A stretch of 64,000 nt of DNA, taken from NCBI RefSeq assembly GCF_002836355.1, contig NZ_PJCA01000027.1, positions 620,281-684,280 of the forward strand, in the 5' to 3' direction. Below, piece after piece: positions 45,656 to 55,289 of the stretch. The notes below the pieces were generated by a model. It saw only the letters and a list, made by a program, of their open reading frames with translations, searched no databases and was not told the origin of the DNA. Both the position numbers and the translations under genes were made by a program. The number at the start of each line of letters is the position of its first letter. Position 1 is the stretch's first letter. The DNA comes from Moritella sp. Urea-trap-13. Its GTDB lineage: Bacteria; Pseudomonadota; Gammaproteobacteria; Enterobacterales; Moritellaceae.

Positions 45656-45945
45656 TTCCAACTCATTGTAAAAAGAACCGTAATAACACAATATGGATTC
45701 AGATCATTTTACGCTGTCACTGTTCTGGTATTGGAACTTTTGTCATATATGCATTATTAATTTAAATTACTTATGGGGTAACCCCTTAGATAGTCTGGTT
45801 TTATGTGTTGTCCAAAATGGACGGAGTAAACCATGATCTTGTGGTCGTTTTGACTCCAGTTAAGTTACTCGCCCTTAATGAACGCCCTTGTTACTCGAGC
45901 TAATACAATGGTATTATCAATTCTGTTTTCGTATTGAGAATTATT
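45656..45945. other. Intergenic region before the preQ0 genes
   Basis: About 290 bases, AT-rich. It should carry the promoter for folE-queD. No operator was recognised. Confidence 0.5.
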
Positions 45946-46602
45946 ATGATTTGCTTGTCGAATGAAGCAACTTTAGTTAGAGATGAGTTAATTAAAAGTG
46001 GTCTTGAAACACCGATGGTGAATCCATCCTTTTTAACCTCAAAGCAAAGGAAAGACGGGATTGAAAGCCACTTTGTCGAAATACTTAAATTATTAGGTCT
46101 AGATCTTACAGATGATAGCTTAGTTGAAACGCCTTATCGAATTTCAAAAATGTACATTAATGAGTTATTTTCAGGACTTGATTATCAGTCTTTTCCTAAA
46201 ATAACGACCATAGAAAATAAAATGCAAGTAGACGAAATGGTGAAGGTTTCTGATGTATCGTTAACAAGTACTTGTGAACATCATTTTGTGATAATTGATG
46301 GCTTTGCTACAGTGGCATATATTCCTAGAACTAAGGTGATTGGTTTATCTAAAATCAACCGTATTGTGCAGTTTTTTTCGCAGCGACCACAAGTTCAAGA
46401 GCGTTTAACTCAACAAATACGCGTTGCACTGCAAGTACTATTGGAATCGAATGATGTTGCCGTTTCTATTAACGCTACTCATTATTGCGTTAAGTCTCGT
46501 GGTATTATGGACTCATCAAGTTTTACAACAACAAAGTCTTTAGGCGGTGTTTTTAAATCTAAACCCGAAATAAGAGCTGAATTTTTAAGTTGTAAATTAT
46601 AA
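45946..46602 (+). CDS. folE: GTP cyclohydrolase I (FolE)
   Basis: First step of the preQ0 (7-deazaguanine) route, turning GTP into dihydroneopterin triphosphate. It is 218 aa, full family length. Zinc ligands are intact: TSTCEHHFV (Cys, His, His) and THYCVKSRG (second Cys). Substrate-binding [23 protein letters not shown] is conserved. I use the ATG at 45946; the frame opens at a TTG four codons earlier. In an island with queD, queC, queE and dpdA it is almost certainly dedicated to making preQ0 and not folate. Confidence 0.93.
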   Translation: MICLSNEATLVRDELIKSGLETPMVNPSFLTSKQRKDGIESHFVEILKLLGLDLTDDSLVETPYRISKMYINELFSGLDYQSFPKITTIENKMQVDEMVKVSDVSLTSTCEHHFVIIDGFATVAYIPRTKVIGLSKINRIVQFFSQRPQVQERLTQQIRVALQVLLESNDVAVSINATHYCVKSRGIMDSSSFTTTKSLGGVFKSKPEIRAEFLSCKL

Positions 46603-46656
46603 TGGTCACTTTGACTAACTCACTAATTAATATTATTTTTTGTTTAGGAATGCCGA

Positions 46657-47529
46657 ATGCAGCTATTTGTAGATAACCTTACCGTTATTGATTGTTCATT
46701 ATTAACATCAGAAAAAGGAATTACTGGTGAAAGTTTTAATGTAGATTTAATTTTAGGTGGAAACTTAAATGACGAATCTATGATTTTCGATTTTGGTTTA
46801 GTAAAAAAAGCGATCAAGAAAATTATTGATGATGAGGTTGATCATAAACTGGTGATCCCTTCTCATAATAAAGGCCTTAAAGTTAATGACTGTGGCATTA
46901 ATCAGCAAGTTGACTTTAGCTATGCTGATAGCAAGCATGTGTTTTTAAATAGCCCTAAACAAGCATTTGTGTTTATGGATACTGATGAAATAACAAAAGA
47001 TACTATTAAGCAGTATTTAGAAGAAAAAATATTAAAATTATTACCATCGAACATAACTTCAATTGAGCTTAATTTGCATCATGAAGTTATCGACGGGGCA
47101 AGTTTTAGATATTCGCATGGATTAAAAAAACATTATGGTAATTGCCAACGTATTGTTCATGGGCATCGCAGTCGTATCAAAATATTGCACAATTTAGAGC
47201 GACAAGCGCACCTTGAAGAATTGTGGTGTGAACGATGGGAAAATATTTATTTAGGTACTGAAGAAGACATTGTTGCTTTGGACTGTGTGTCATTATCACC
47301 GTCAGCACTCCAACACATTAATGATGCATATGTGATTTTTTCATACATTGCACCACAAGGTAAATTTGATTTAGCGATTCTGAAAAATGAAGTTGAGATA
47401 TTACCTGTTGATACAACGATAGAGAATATTTCTGATTACGTTGCAAATCAAGTTGCTCAACTACATGATCTCGATAACGTGAAAGTGCATGCTTATGAGG
47501 GGATTGGCAAAGGTGCAATAAGTAGTTAA
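46657..47529 (+). CDS. queD: 6-carboxytetrahydropterin synthase (QueD-like, long form)
   Basis: Second step of preQ0 synthesis, giving 6-carboxytetrahydropterin. At 290 aa it is the long, two-part form found in Vibrio and Shewanella relatives, about twice the length of E. coli QueD. Each half has a T-fold unit; the N-terminal unit carries FDFGLVKKAIKKIIDDEVDHKL, and the C-terminal unit carries the likely catalytic Cys and zinc-type histidines in GNCQRIVHGHRSRI. AGGA precedes the ATG. It follows folE by 54 bases. Confidence 0.88.
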   Translation: MQLFVDNLTVIDCSLLTSEKGITGESFNVDLILGGNLNDESMIFDFGLVKKAIKKIIDDEVDHKLVIPSHNKGLKVNDCGINQQVDFSYADSKHVFLNSPKQAFVFMDTDEITKDTIKQYLEEKILKLLPSNITSIELNLHHEVIDGASFRYSHGLKKHYGNCQRIVHGHRSRIKILHNLERQAHLEELWCERWENIYLGTEEDIVALDCVSLSPSALQHINDAYVIFSYIAPQGKFDLAILKNEVEILPVDTTIENISDYVANQVAQLHDLDNVKVHAYEGIGKGAISS

Positions 47530-47595
47530 TAAATAAGTGGCTGATGATATGGACGTAGATGTTGTATCATCAACCTTGTATAACCGATATTCGTA

Positions 47596-48288
47596 TTAAA
47601 GCTCGGTTTTATCTTTTAATGATGCTTGATACTTATCTTTATTTTCTAAATATTGTGCTAACCCTTTACTGCGCAAATCGCATGAAGGGCAATCTCCACA
47701 TCCAGAACCAATAATCCCATTGTAACAAGTCAAAGAGTGTTCTTTTACAAACTCTAGTTGGTTGTAATAATCAGCTAAAGCCCAAGTTTCAGCTTTATTT
47801 AGCCACATTAGTGGTGTTTCGAAGGTAAACTCTTTATCCATCCCTAAATTACATGATTTATTAATCGACTTAATAAACTCATCTCTGCAATCAGGGTAGC
47901 CTGAAAAATCGGTTTCACATACACCTGTAATAACTGTTTTAGCGCCTACTTGATATGCGTAGATACTTGCAAGGGTCATAAATAAAATATTACGACCAGG
48001 TACAAATGAATTTGGTAAACCGTTTTCCATCAATTCATGTGATACCGTTATATCATCACGAGTTAAAGAACTAATTGCTAACTCATTTAAAAGACTGACG
48101 TCTATAATTTTGTGATTAGCGACATTGAAATGAGCCGCGGCTTTTTTTGCTACCTCAATTTCTTCACTATGTCGTTGACCGTAGTTAAACGTAATACAAT
48201 CAACAGAGTCGTATTTTTCTAAGGCTTGGATTAAGCATGTGGTGCTATCTTGACCACCGCTAAAAACTAGGACCGCTTTATTTGACAT
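47596..48288 (-). CDS. queC: 7-cyano-7-deazaguanine synthase (QueC)
   Basis: Last step of preQ0 synthesis, an ATP-dependent conversion of 7-carboxy-7-deazaguanine to preQ0. It has the PP-loop [13 protein letters not shown] at the start and the zinc cluster [16 protein letters not shown] near the end (all four Cys). 230 aa, full length. It is the only preQ0 gene on the minus strand, convergent with queD and divergent from queE, with a shared 67-base promoter region. Confidence 0.96.
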   Translation of the reverse strand: MSNKAVLVFSGGQDSTTCLIQALEKYDSVDCITFNYGQRHSEEIEVAKKAAAHFNVANHKIIDVSLLNELAISSLTRDDITVSHELMENGLPNSFVPGRNILFMTLASIYAYQVGAKTVITGVCETDFSGYPDCRDEFIKSINKSCNLGMDKEFTFETPLMWLNKAETWALADYYNQLEFVKEHSLTCYNGIIGSGCGDCPSCDLRSKGLAQYLENKDKYQASLKDKTEL

Positions 48289-48314
48289 TAGTATGGCCTT
48301 TTAAAATTGTATGG

Positions 48315-48336
48315 TACAGTTAGTTTGTTAACTGTA
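48315..48336. promoter_or_regulatory. Palindrome between queC and queE, candidate operator
   Basis: TACAGTTA-gtttgt-TAACTGTA, a perfect 8-bp inverted repeat with a 6-base spacer, in the only 67 bases between the divergent queC and queE starts. It is well placed for a dimeric repressor controlling both directions; the XRE protein at 43144 is a candidate. It is not next to a T-run, so it is not a terminator. Confidence 0.6.
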
Positions 48337-48355
48337 ATAATATACAGGTGTATAG

Positions 48356-49024
48356 ATGAAGTATCCAGTAAATGAAATTTTTGAAACAGTACAAGGGGAA
48401 GGCCACTTTACAGGTTATCCCGTTATTTTCATTCGATTACAAGGTTGTGATGTTGGTTGCGCATGGTGTGATACGAAACAAACTTGGATTGTTGATCCTG
48501 ATATGCAAGTTCATAAAAATACTGTAAATAAACCATGTAACGATAAACCTCACTGGGCTTATTTTACTGCTAATGAGTTTATCAAAACCATACAAGAAAA
48601 TAAATTCATAGCAAAACATATCGTTATATCTGGTGGTGAACCATGCATGTATGATCTGATGCCATTAACAAGTGAGTTGGAAGCATCTGGGTATTTTTCC
48701 CAAATTGAAACATCGGGTACTTCAGTCGTGAAAGCAACGGATAGTACTTGGGTCTCGGTATCGCCTAAAATAGAAATGAAAGGTAAATTACCAGTGTTGC
48801 AAAGTGCTTTGATTAGGGCGAATGAAATAAAGCATGTTGTAGCAATGGAAAAGCATGTTGAAGAGTTAGATATTCTGCTCGAAGAGGTGGATATTACAAA
48901 TAAAGTCATGTGCCTTCAGCCTATTTCCCAGCAAAAACGTGCAACAGAACTTGCAATAAAAGTATGTATTGAACGGAATTGGAAATTGTCAGTACAAATG
49001 CATAAATATATTTTTATAGATTAA
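48356..49024 (+). CDS. queE: 7-carboxy-7-deazaguanine synthase (QueE)
   Basis: Third step of preQ0 synthesis, a radical-SAM ring contraction. The iron-sulfur motif is CDVGCAWCD (C-x3-C-x2-C), preceded by the QueE start NEIFETVQGEGHFTGYPVIF; VISGGEPCMYDL is the SAM-binding GGE motif. 222 aa, similar to E. coli QueE (223). It starts the queE-313aa-dpdA-dpdB operon; the next gene begins one base after its stop. Confidence 0.95.
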   Translation: MKYPVNEIFETVQGEGHFTGYPVIFIRLQGCDVGCAWCDTKQTWIVDPDMQVHKNTVNKPCNDKPHWAYFTANEFIKTIQENKFIAKHIVISGGEPCMYDLMPLTSELEASGYFSQIETSGTSVVKATDSTWVSVSPKIEMKGKLPVLQSALIRANEIKHVVAMEKHVEELDILLEEVDITNKVMCLQPISQQKRATELAIKVCIERNWKLSVQMHKYIFID

Positions 49025-49025
49025 T

Positions 49026-49967
49026 ATGAATAAAACTCATTTTATAACGACCTGCTCAGCATTAAAAAAAACGAAAGCGAGTCCTTTTCATCAGTTAGGA
49101 ACTGCTTTAGTCGATGGTTCATCTACGAAAGAGCTAGTATCTCTTTGGAAAGATAATATTAGTCGCGCCTCTTCTCCAATGCTTGAAGCTAAAGATCTCT
49201 ATAGAGGCGTGGCATGGAAAATGGCGTTAGACGCATCTATTAGCTGTAATATGAATCTTATGGTTATCTCAGCCGGCTTTGGGCTAATTGATAGTTCAAT
49301 TGCATTACCGAGTTATGACGCTACATTTGCTCGACCATCTGGTAACAAGGGAAATTCAATCCCTGCGCCATTGAACGAATGGTGGGATGAGATCCATAAA
49401 CAATTTGAAAACAATGACAGCTTTAAAGAACTATTTTCTAAATATCGCCATGATAAATTTATCATTTGTTGTGGTAATGATTACTTTAAGGCGATTAAAA
49501 AAGACCTGACTCAAGCGGTATCTTTTTTATCAAACCCACCAGAGCAGCTTGTTATTGTTACATCGTCATTGGCAGATTGTGATGATTTACTACGACCATT
49601 TTGTATCGAATCGAACTCTAGTGTAAAGCACTTGGCAGAAATTGCAGCTGACGGAAAAAAAATAACCGATAGAACAACGACAGTCGCAGTTGCGACATAT
49701 TTCGCATCTTTATATTCGCAGAATAATGTTCCTTTTTCAAAGATTAGAAAAGAAATTAATGATAAAATAGATAGCATTAAAGTACAAAAACAGGTTAAAA
49801 GAACCTCGCGCGATGATGACTATATTGTTAAGTACATCCAAAATGCATTAATCACTGACGGTAAGTTGTCAAAAGCTAAGACATTTAAGCAATATCATTC
49901 CGATGGAAATGCTTGTTTAGACACACGCTTTGCGAAATTATATAAACAAGTTATCGAATCTAGATAA
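49026..49967 (+). CDS. Candidate DpdC-like protein between queE and dpdA
   Basis: 313 aa, soluble. The pattern FITTCSALKK at the start, then LMVISAGFGLIDSSIALPSYDATF, and FIICCGNDYF, LVIVTSSLADC resembles YaaA/DUF6884-type proteins ('SA.yGLi....l.pYd'). In Salmonella the DpdC protein converts preQ0 in DNA to the amide form; this gene's place between queE and dpdA makes it the best candidate for such a step. The family link to DpdC is inference. It is coupled to queE (1-base gap), and dpdA follows 31 bases later. Confidence 0.6.
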   Translation: MNKTHFITTCSALKKTKASPFHQLGTALVDGSSTKELVSLWKDNISRASSPMLEAKDLYRGVAWKMALDASISCNMNLMVISAGFGLIDSSIALPSYDATFARPSGNKGNSIPAPLNEWWDEIHKQFENNDSFKELFSKYRHDKFIICCGNDYFKAIKKDLTQAVSFLSNPPEQLVIVTSSLADCDDLLRPFCIESNSSVKHLAEIAADGKKITDRTTTVAVATYFASLYSQNNVPFSKIRKEINDKIDSIKVQKQVKRTSRDDDYIVKYIQNALITDGKLSKAKTFKQYHSDGNACLDTRFAKLYKQVIESR

Positions 49968-49998
49968 AGTAACCCCTAATTGAAATAAAGAGTTCATA

Positions 49999-51390
49999 GT
50001 GAAACAGTTTGATTTTTACTTCCCTGATAATAAAGATTTCGTAGACCCTGAATTTAATGGTATTACGAATACAAGAACTAAGCATTATCGCCAGTATGAT
50101 GATGGTGCATATCCGCATGAGATATTGAACAAAAAAGCATATGACGGAATGCTAGTATCTTTGGCTGCTGTGGGCACAATGCAGAGGAAAGGGAAATATT
50201 ACGAACAAGAGCTTACTGAAGATTTTTATTTTGGTGGTGCTCGTGAGTTTTTGCGATTAAATAAACCTGAACATCAAGATATTAAGTTGATGGGGGATTG
50301 TGGTGCTTTTGATTATGTTGGTGAATTTGAACCGCCATTTTCAATTGATGAACTGATTGAATTTTATGAACGAGGTAAGTTTGATTACGGTATTTCACTG
50401 GATCACATCGTATTTCCATATGCTAAAGATGATGAAGCGCTAGCTAAACTACCTCATCCCGATATTGCAGAATCTGAACGTCGCATTACAATAACTCTTG
50501 ATAATGCAAAAGAGTTCTATGAGCGTTCTCAAACGTGCTCATTTGAAGCTTACGGTGTAGCTCACGGCTATAGCGTAAAGTCATTTGTTCGCTCAGTTAA
50601 AGAATTAGAGGGCATGGGATACCGCAGAATCACTATCGGAGGTATGATCAAGTCAAAGACACCTGATTTACTGGCTTTACTTGAAGTACTGTCTCGTGAA
50701 AAACATCCCGATACTCAATTTCATTTACTGGGTATTTGCCGTTTTGAAAATATTGATTCATATATCAAATATGGCGTAACAAGTGCAGATAGTACATCAC
50801 CTTTGATGCAAGGCATTAAGGGTGGTAAATACTACGAACTTAACCATATGACGAGTAAAGTTGAAGAAAGCTTGTCAGCTCGAATTCGTCAATGTGATCA
50901 TACTAATGTTCAGAACTTGATTGAGTCGTCTCGACCATTAATGAAAGCAGTTATTGTTCAGATGAGTGCGGATAATGAGTTCGATATTGATTTGTCTAAT
51001 ACTGCATTATCGATGAACGAGTGTGTTAAGAGATTAGAAGTTGATTGTATTGAAAAATTGATTGCTTACGAATCTGGTAGTGTGGACTTTGAACATGCAT
51101 TTAAAGCATTCTGTGCATATGAAAAAATAACAAATCCTAAATATCTAAATCCACTAATTAGTCAGGTTGAAAAAAATAAACTGGCTAAAGAAATGGAGCA
51201 TTACAAGACCTTCCTTAAAGATAAATTGTGGGTGCATTGTTCATGTGGTATTTGCGATAAAGGCATTATGAATATCATTTTTAGAAGTAATCAAACTAAC
51301 CGTCGCCGCGGTATTCACAATTTGTCTGTTATAACTGAATTTAAAACAATCATGTTAAAACAAGTTAATGATAATGAAGGTTGTAATTAA
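49999..51390 (+). CDS. dpdA: DpdA1, DNA-guanine transglycosylase (TGT paralogue)
   Basis: 463 aa, GTG start. A tRNA-guanine-transglycosylase relative that swaps guanine for preQ0 in DNA. The TGT active-site residues are conserved: GDCGAF with D100 and the second Asp in ADSTSPLMQ (D264), the TGT nucleophile region. The zinc site is C414, C416, C419 (CSCGIC) and H440. Features that mark the Dpd branch are the start 'FYFPDNKDFVDPEFN' and RRRGIHN end. The stop is directly followed by the dpdB start. It is about one third identical by eye to the second copy at 61158. Confidence 0.9.
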   Translation: MKQFDFYFPDNKDFVDPEFNGITNTRTKHYRQYDDGAYPHEILNKKAYDGMLVSLAAVGTMQRKGKYYEQELTEDFYFGGAREFLRLNKPEHQDIKLMGDCGAFDYVGEFEPPFSIDELIEFYERGKFDYGISLDHIVFPYAKDDEALAKLPHPDIAESERRITITLDNAKEFYERSQTCSFEAYGVAHGYSVKSFVRSVKELEGMGYRRITIGGMIKSKTPDLLALLEVLSREKHPDTQFHLLGICRFENIDSYIKYGVTSADSTSPLMQGIKGGKYYELNHMTSKVEESLSARIRQCDHTNVQNLIESSRPLMKAVIVQMSADNEFDIDLSNTALSMNECVKRLEVDCIEKLIAYESGSVDFEHAFKAFCAYEKITNPKYLNPLISQVEKNKLAKEMEHYKTFLKDKLWVHCSCGICDKGIMNIIFRSNQTNRRRGIHNLSVITEFKTIMLKQVNDNEGCN

Positions 51391-52581
51391 ATGGTAATGC
51401 AAGTTTTAAAAATTGAAGCTATTCAAAAAGAAGTTAATGGCGTTACCGTTTATACAGGTTGGGTTGAAGGAAAAAAAGTACGTAATATTGCCAAAATCGT
51501 ACATATCACTCGTGAAGGTGAATTCATTCAAGGCTATCAACGTGCGGAAATTCCAAAGCATATCGGAGGTATTACCGATTACGTTGAATCTACTAATGCG
51601 ACCATTTTAGCTAACCTTGTTGTTGGTTTTGATAAAACAGTAACATTTGAGCCTATAACTGAAGGTAGTAGTTTTGGGCATCTATTAGTACCTTATGATC
51701 CTGAATTACCATCTGATTTGTTACCTGGTGCAATTGTTGATGGTCAACAGCGTAGTGGTGGTGTAAAAAATAGTTTTCATGAATCTTACCCATTACCTAT
51801 TTCAGTATTTATCTCTGAAGATGAAAAAGACTATATTCAGCAATTTTTGATATTAAATCTAGGCCGACCTTTAACTAATGTGCAACTGAATGCATTAGCT
51901 CTATATGACGATATTTATAAACCACCGGCATTAGCTGAAAAAGCATTTCCACTGTCGATGTGTGAAGAGCTAGGTTTCCGTAATCATAATTCGCCATTAC
52001 ATGGGCTGATAAAGTCAAACGGAAATAAAGAAGGACTAATTGCTGAGTCTTCAATCACTGAGTTTATCTCGAATGTTGAGCGGCAGATACTGAGTGTTAT
52101 TGGTGTTCGTGTCTATCAGGATTTGACATCTGAGACACGCTCGCTATTCTCGAAAATTGTTGTGAATTTTTGGCTCGCTGTAACTGATGTATTTAGTGAT
52201 GATTGGAATAAAAAATCACGAAATATGTCTAATACCTACATTATTCATGGTACTACGATTATTGCTTTCTCATTGTTATGTCGTCATATGATAAGAGAGT
52301 TTAAAACATCATATACTGGTATCCCGAGTGCTGAATTTTTCAAAGGTGAACTTGAAATAATCAAAGACCACTGTCATTTTAGCTCTGGGACATGGAAACT
52401 CGGAATTACTAAAAATGATGATTACCCAGAGTCCTCAAATGATAAACATTTAAGTTACAACCGACGATGGAATGACTTTCAAAATACAACATCTGAAAAG
52501 CAACTACTTGCTACACATGTGCTAAAAATGTACGAAAATCAAAAGGGATATAAAAAAGTGTATTCATTTATTTTTAAATAA
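51391..52581 (+). CDS. dpdB: DpdB1, DGQHR-domain ATPase partner of DpdA
   Basis: 396 aa. The ParB/Srx-like DGQHR domain is seen with the motif VDGQQRSGG (D117 to R121), here DGQQR. Around it are GYQRAEIPKHIGGITDYVES and FLILNLGRPLTNVQL. In Salmonella DpdB has ATPase activity required for preQ0 insertion by DpdA. The ATG directly follows the dpdA stop (TAAATG), so the two are coupled. A terminator follows. Confidence 0.88.
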   Translation: MVMQVLKIEAIQKEVNGVTVYTGWVEGKKVRNIAKIVHITREGEFIQGYQRAEIPKHIGGITDYVESTNATILANLVVGFDKTVTFEPITEGSSFGHLLVPYDPELPSDLLPGAIVDGQQRSGGVKNSFHESYPLPISVFISEDEKDYIQQFLILNLGRPLTNVQLNALALYDDIYKPPALAEKAFPLSMCEELGFRNHNSPLHGLIKSNGNKEGLIAESSITEFISNVERQILSVIGVRVYQDLTSETRSLFSKIVVNFWLAVTDVFSDDWNKKSRNMSNTYIIHGTTIIAFSLLCRHMIREFKTSYTGIPSAEFFKGELEIIKDHCHFSSGTWKLGITKNDDYPESSNDKHLSYNRRWNDFQNTTSEKQLLATHVLKMYENQKGYKKVYSFIFK

Positions 52582-52600
52582 ATAGTATTACTTTGATATT

Positions 52601-52631
52601 AAGCCGGTTACTTACAGTAATCGGCTTTTTT
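52601..52631 (+). terminator. Terminator after dpdB1
   Basis: A 12-bp stem (AAGCCGGTTACT / AGTAATCGGCTT, one mismatch) with a 3-base loop and a T-run, 20 bases after the dpdB stop. Confidence 0.85.
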
Positions 52632-52807
52632 ATTACGTATTTATCAAAAATTAGCTAAACGGAATACTATGGAATAACTAACTATATTACGATCACTTAA
52701 TATATATCTAAAATAGATTAGTAGATGATTAATGATGTTGTTTAAAGGACATGAGATCACCCTAAATTATTATAGATTATGACTTTATTTTATATTTAAG
52801 GTGATTT

Positions 52808-52908
52808 ATGTCTGTAGTTGGTATCGGTTCATTAGTCAAAAGCGACAGTGAATTTAATGGTATTGGTAAAATAGTTGCAATTGATAGCGACAAAAGTAGT
52901 GCAACTAT
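52808..52908 (+). pseudogene. Truncated gene cut by IS66: start of a DpdE-like helicase?
   Basis: An ATG with TAAGG upstream begins MSVVGIGSLVKSDSEFNGIG and KIVAIDSDKSSATM, then runs into the IS66 end at 52909. The pattern 'G.LVKS...GIGKIVAID..K..A' is like the small SH3/Tudor-type leader of SNF2-type helicases such as DpdE. It directly follows dpdB1 as the next plus-strand gene. The rest is missing on the far side of the element, so the gene is dead. The helicase link is inference from a short piece. Confidence 0.5.
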
Positions 52909-52989
52909 GTAAGCGCCTACTTAAACCCACCTACCAAATATTTCCAGTTATTGCATGATTATCTCTTCATTAAATGAAGGGGTAAAATC

Positions 52990-53298
52990 ATGTTGAAAAG
53001 CAAAAAAGAACAACATTGGCAGCGCATATTTCAGCTGCAAACTGAAAGTGGGCTAAACAAATTACAATTCTGTAAACACAATAATATTAGTGTATCCACC
53101 TTTTACGCCTGGGCTACAAAGCTAAGCTCACAACCACCAAAAAGAACAAACAAGCAGAAAGTTATACCACTGATTTTTCCTGAAACTAAATCTGTGCAGC
53201 ATCTTACTCTAACGTTAGCGAATAGTTATCAATTTTCATTTCCCGCGTCATTAGAACCGAGTAAATTACAGCAATTCTTAAGCGTGCTATCAGCATGA
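52990..53298 (+). CDS. tnpA: IS66 TnpA
   Basis: 102-aa accessory protein of IS66 with a helix-turn-helix (QTESGLNKLQFCKHNNISVSTFYAW). Its stop overlaps the tnpB start. The frame is intact. A dead relative of it survives at 33427-33534. Confidence 0.85.
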   Translation: MLKSKKEQHWQRIFQLQTESGLNKLQFCKHNNISVSTFYAWATKLSSQPPKRTNKQKVIPLIFPETKSVQHLTLTLANSYQFSFPASLEPSKLQQFLSVLSA

Positions 53299-53645
53299 CG
53301 CCACACAAACAGATCTACCTCGTTACGGGCCATACAGACATGCGTAAATCCATTGATGGTTTATCTCTAATCGTCAGTGATGTACTAGATATGGACCCGC
53401 TGAGCGAAGCTTGGTTTATTTTTTGTAACCGTCATCGAGATAAAATTAAGATCTTATTTTGGGATACCAATGGCTTTTGGCTTTACTATCGGCGGCTAGA
53501 GAAAGGTCGCTTTAAGTGGCCTAGATCTACAGATGAACAAGACGCGTTGACAATTAATCAACATCAGTTGAACTGGTTACTTTCAGGGCTGTCACTCGAG
53601 ACTGCACATGTACACAAATCTTTAAACGGTCTCGCAGTGAGGTGA
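53295..53645 (+). CDS. tnpB: IS66 TnpB
   Basis: 116-aa protein of the IS66 Orf2 family: VTGHTDMRKSIDGLSLIV at the start, FIFCNRHRDKIKILFWDTNGFWLYYRRLEKGRF in the middle (given here as its central block FCNRHRDKIKILFWD). Length and motifs match. Frame intact. Confidence 0.92.
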   Translation: MTPHKQIYLVTGHTDMRKSIDGLSLIVSDVLDMDPLSEAWFIFCNRHRDKIKILFWDTNGFWLYYRRLEKGRFKWPRSTDEQDALTINQHQLNWLLSGLSLETAHVHKSLNGLAVR

Positions 53646-53729
53646 TCGTCACTGGATCGACAATTGGCTGTTGCATGATCCAATACAGCAGGCAAACTAG
53701 CGTTATCTATTTGTATTGAGCGCTAATAA

Positions 53730-55243
53730 ATGGCTACTGAACTGCCTGATAATATTGAGCAATTAAAACAGATGCTGGCAAGCTTGCAGCATGAAAATTA
53801 GGCACTGAACTCCGAAGTTAAAGTGTTAAATTCAAAAAATAAAGCGCTTACAAACAGCCTTAATATTGCTTTAGAGCAGTTGAAACTCAATCGTAAAAAA
53901 GAATTTGGTTCACGCAATGAAAAATGCCAAAGGGCACATTCAACGAAGCTGAAGAAAACCAATCAGAAAGTAAACCTCGCGAACGAAAAGGCCGTAAGGC
54001 CTTGCCTGAACATCTTGAACGAGAAGAAAAGTCTTACATTATCGACACGCCAACATGCGCATGCTGTGGACATGATATGCATGAGTGTGGCGAACAGATA
54101 AGCGAGCAAGTTAAGATCATTCCAGAAAAAATCAGCGTTATTAAGCACAAGCAAACCAAATATGCTTGCCGTGAATGCGAAGCAACATCAATTAGTTCAT
54201 CAGTAGTGACTGCATCAAAACCAGCGCAGCCAATACCTGGCAGCATTGCTAGCCCAGAAGCGCTTGCGGCAGTTGTCGTCGCCAAATATTGCGATGTATT
54301 ACCGCTCTATCGTTTGACTGATATATTTGCGCGATGCGGTCTTGAAATAACCCGAGGTACATTAGCGAATTGGTGTATCAAAAGCGCAGCACTACTCAGT
54401 CCATTAATAGCGGCAATGAAAATACATTTACTTGCCCAATCAACACTCTGTGCAGATGAAACCACCATCCAAGTACTTGATGAAAAAGATCGAACTGCAC
54501 AACAGAAATCATATATGTGGGTTTATCGTAGCAATGAATATACTGCAAAGCCGGTTGTAATCTACGATTACCAACCGAGTCGCGCCCGTCGTTGTCCTGA
54601 GACATTCTTAGCGGGATACGCAGGTTATTTACAATGTGATGGCTACAGTGCTTATGAAAATATCGACGATATTATCCCTGTTGGTTGCTGGGCACATGCA
54701 AGACGTAAATTTCACGATGCTTTAGTGGCACAGTCGAAAAAAACAGGTAAAGCGACAGTAGGCCTCAATTACATTCAATCACTTTACGCAATAGAGAAAA
54801 AAGCCAAATTATTAACCCCTGAAGAACGGCAACACTTACGACTTAAAAAAGCAGAACCAATCTTATAGCAATTTCATGAATGGCTAACGAAGAGTGTAGA
54901 AACAGTCACGCCGAAAAGTAAAATCGGTGGTGCGATTAGCTATACCTTAAACCAATGGGAGAATCTGAGGCGCTATCTTTATTCAGGTGAATTAGGAATT
55001 GATAATAACGTCACCGAACGAGATATCAGGCCGTTTACCACAGGTCGAAAAAATTGGATGTTTAGCCAATCAGTGGATGGTGCAGACGCAAGCGCAGTAC
55101 TTTACAGTATTGTGATGACTTGCCGTGCGAACGATATAAATCCGTATTTATACTTCCAAAAACTCTTCAGAGAACTACCGCAACGAGATGAATTTGCTGA
55201 TTTAAGTGATTTATTGCCTTGGAATGCCGACCTAGAAGCCTGA
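53730..55243 (+). pseudogene. tnpC: IS66 TnpC transposase, broken
   Basis: DDE transposase of IS66 in pieces: start at 53730, TAG stop at 53799, a frameshift at about 53920-53930, then a long open part (with CCGHDMHECG zinc-binding cysteines, YCDVLPLYRLTD, LCADETTIQV and QCDGYSAYENI), and a TAG stop at 54866 before the last part (GIDNNVTERDIRPFTTGRKN). The catalytic Asp residues are in the intact block, but the chain cannot be made whole. Confidence 0.9.
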
Positions 55244-55289
55244 TGGTATCAGGCTTCACCGCTTAACTACGCGCTTACTTTTATAACGA

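Larger units (their letters stand above)
52909..55278 (+). mobile_element. IS66-family insertion sequence, decayed
   Basis: About 2.4 kb with terminal repeats GTAAGCGCCTACTTAA (left) and the complement GTAAGCGCGTAGTTAA (right), and the tnpA, tnpB, tnpC order of IS66. The flanking 8 bases differ (GCAACTAT and TTTTATAA), so there is no target duplication: DNA next to it has been lost or swapped. tnpC is broken in three places, so the element cannot move by itself. Confidence 0.88.

Noticed and set aside
45946-46602. FolE as a folate gene of the core genome
   Set aside because: It sits in the island beside queD, queC, queE and dpdA, so a preQ0 role is far more likely.
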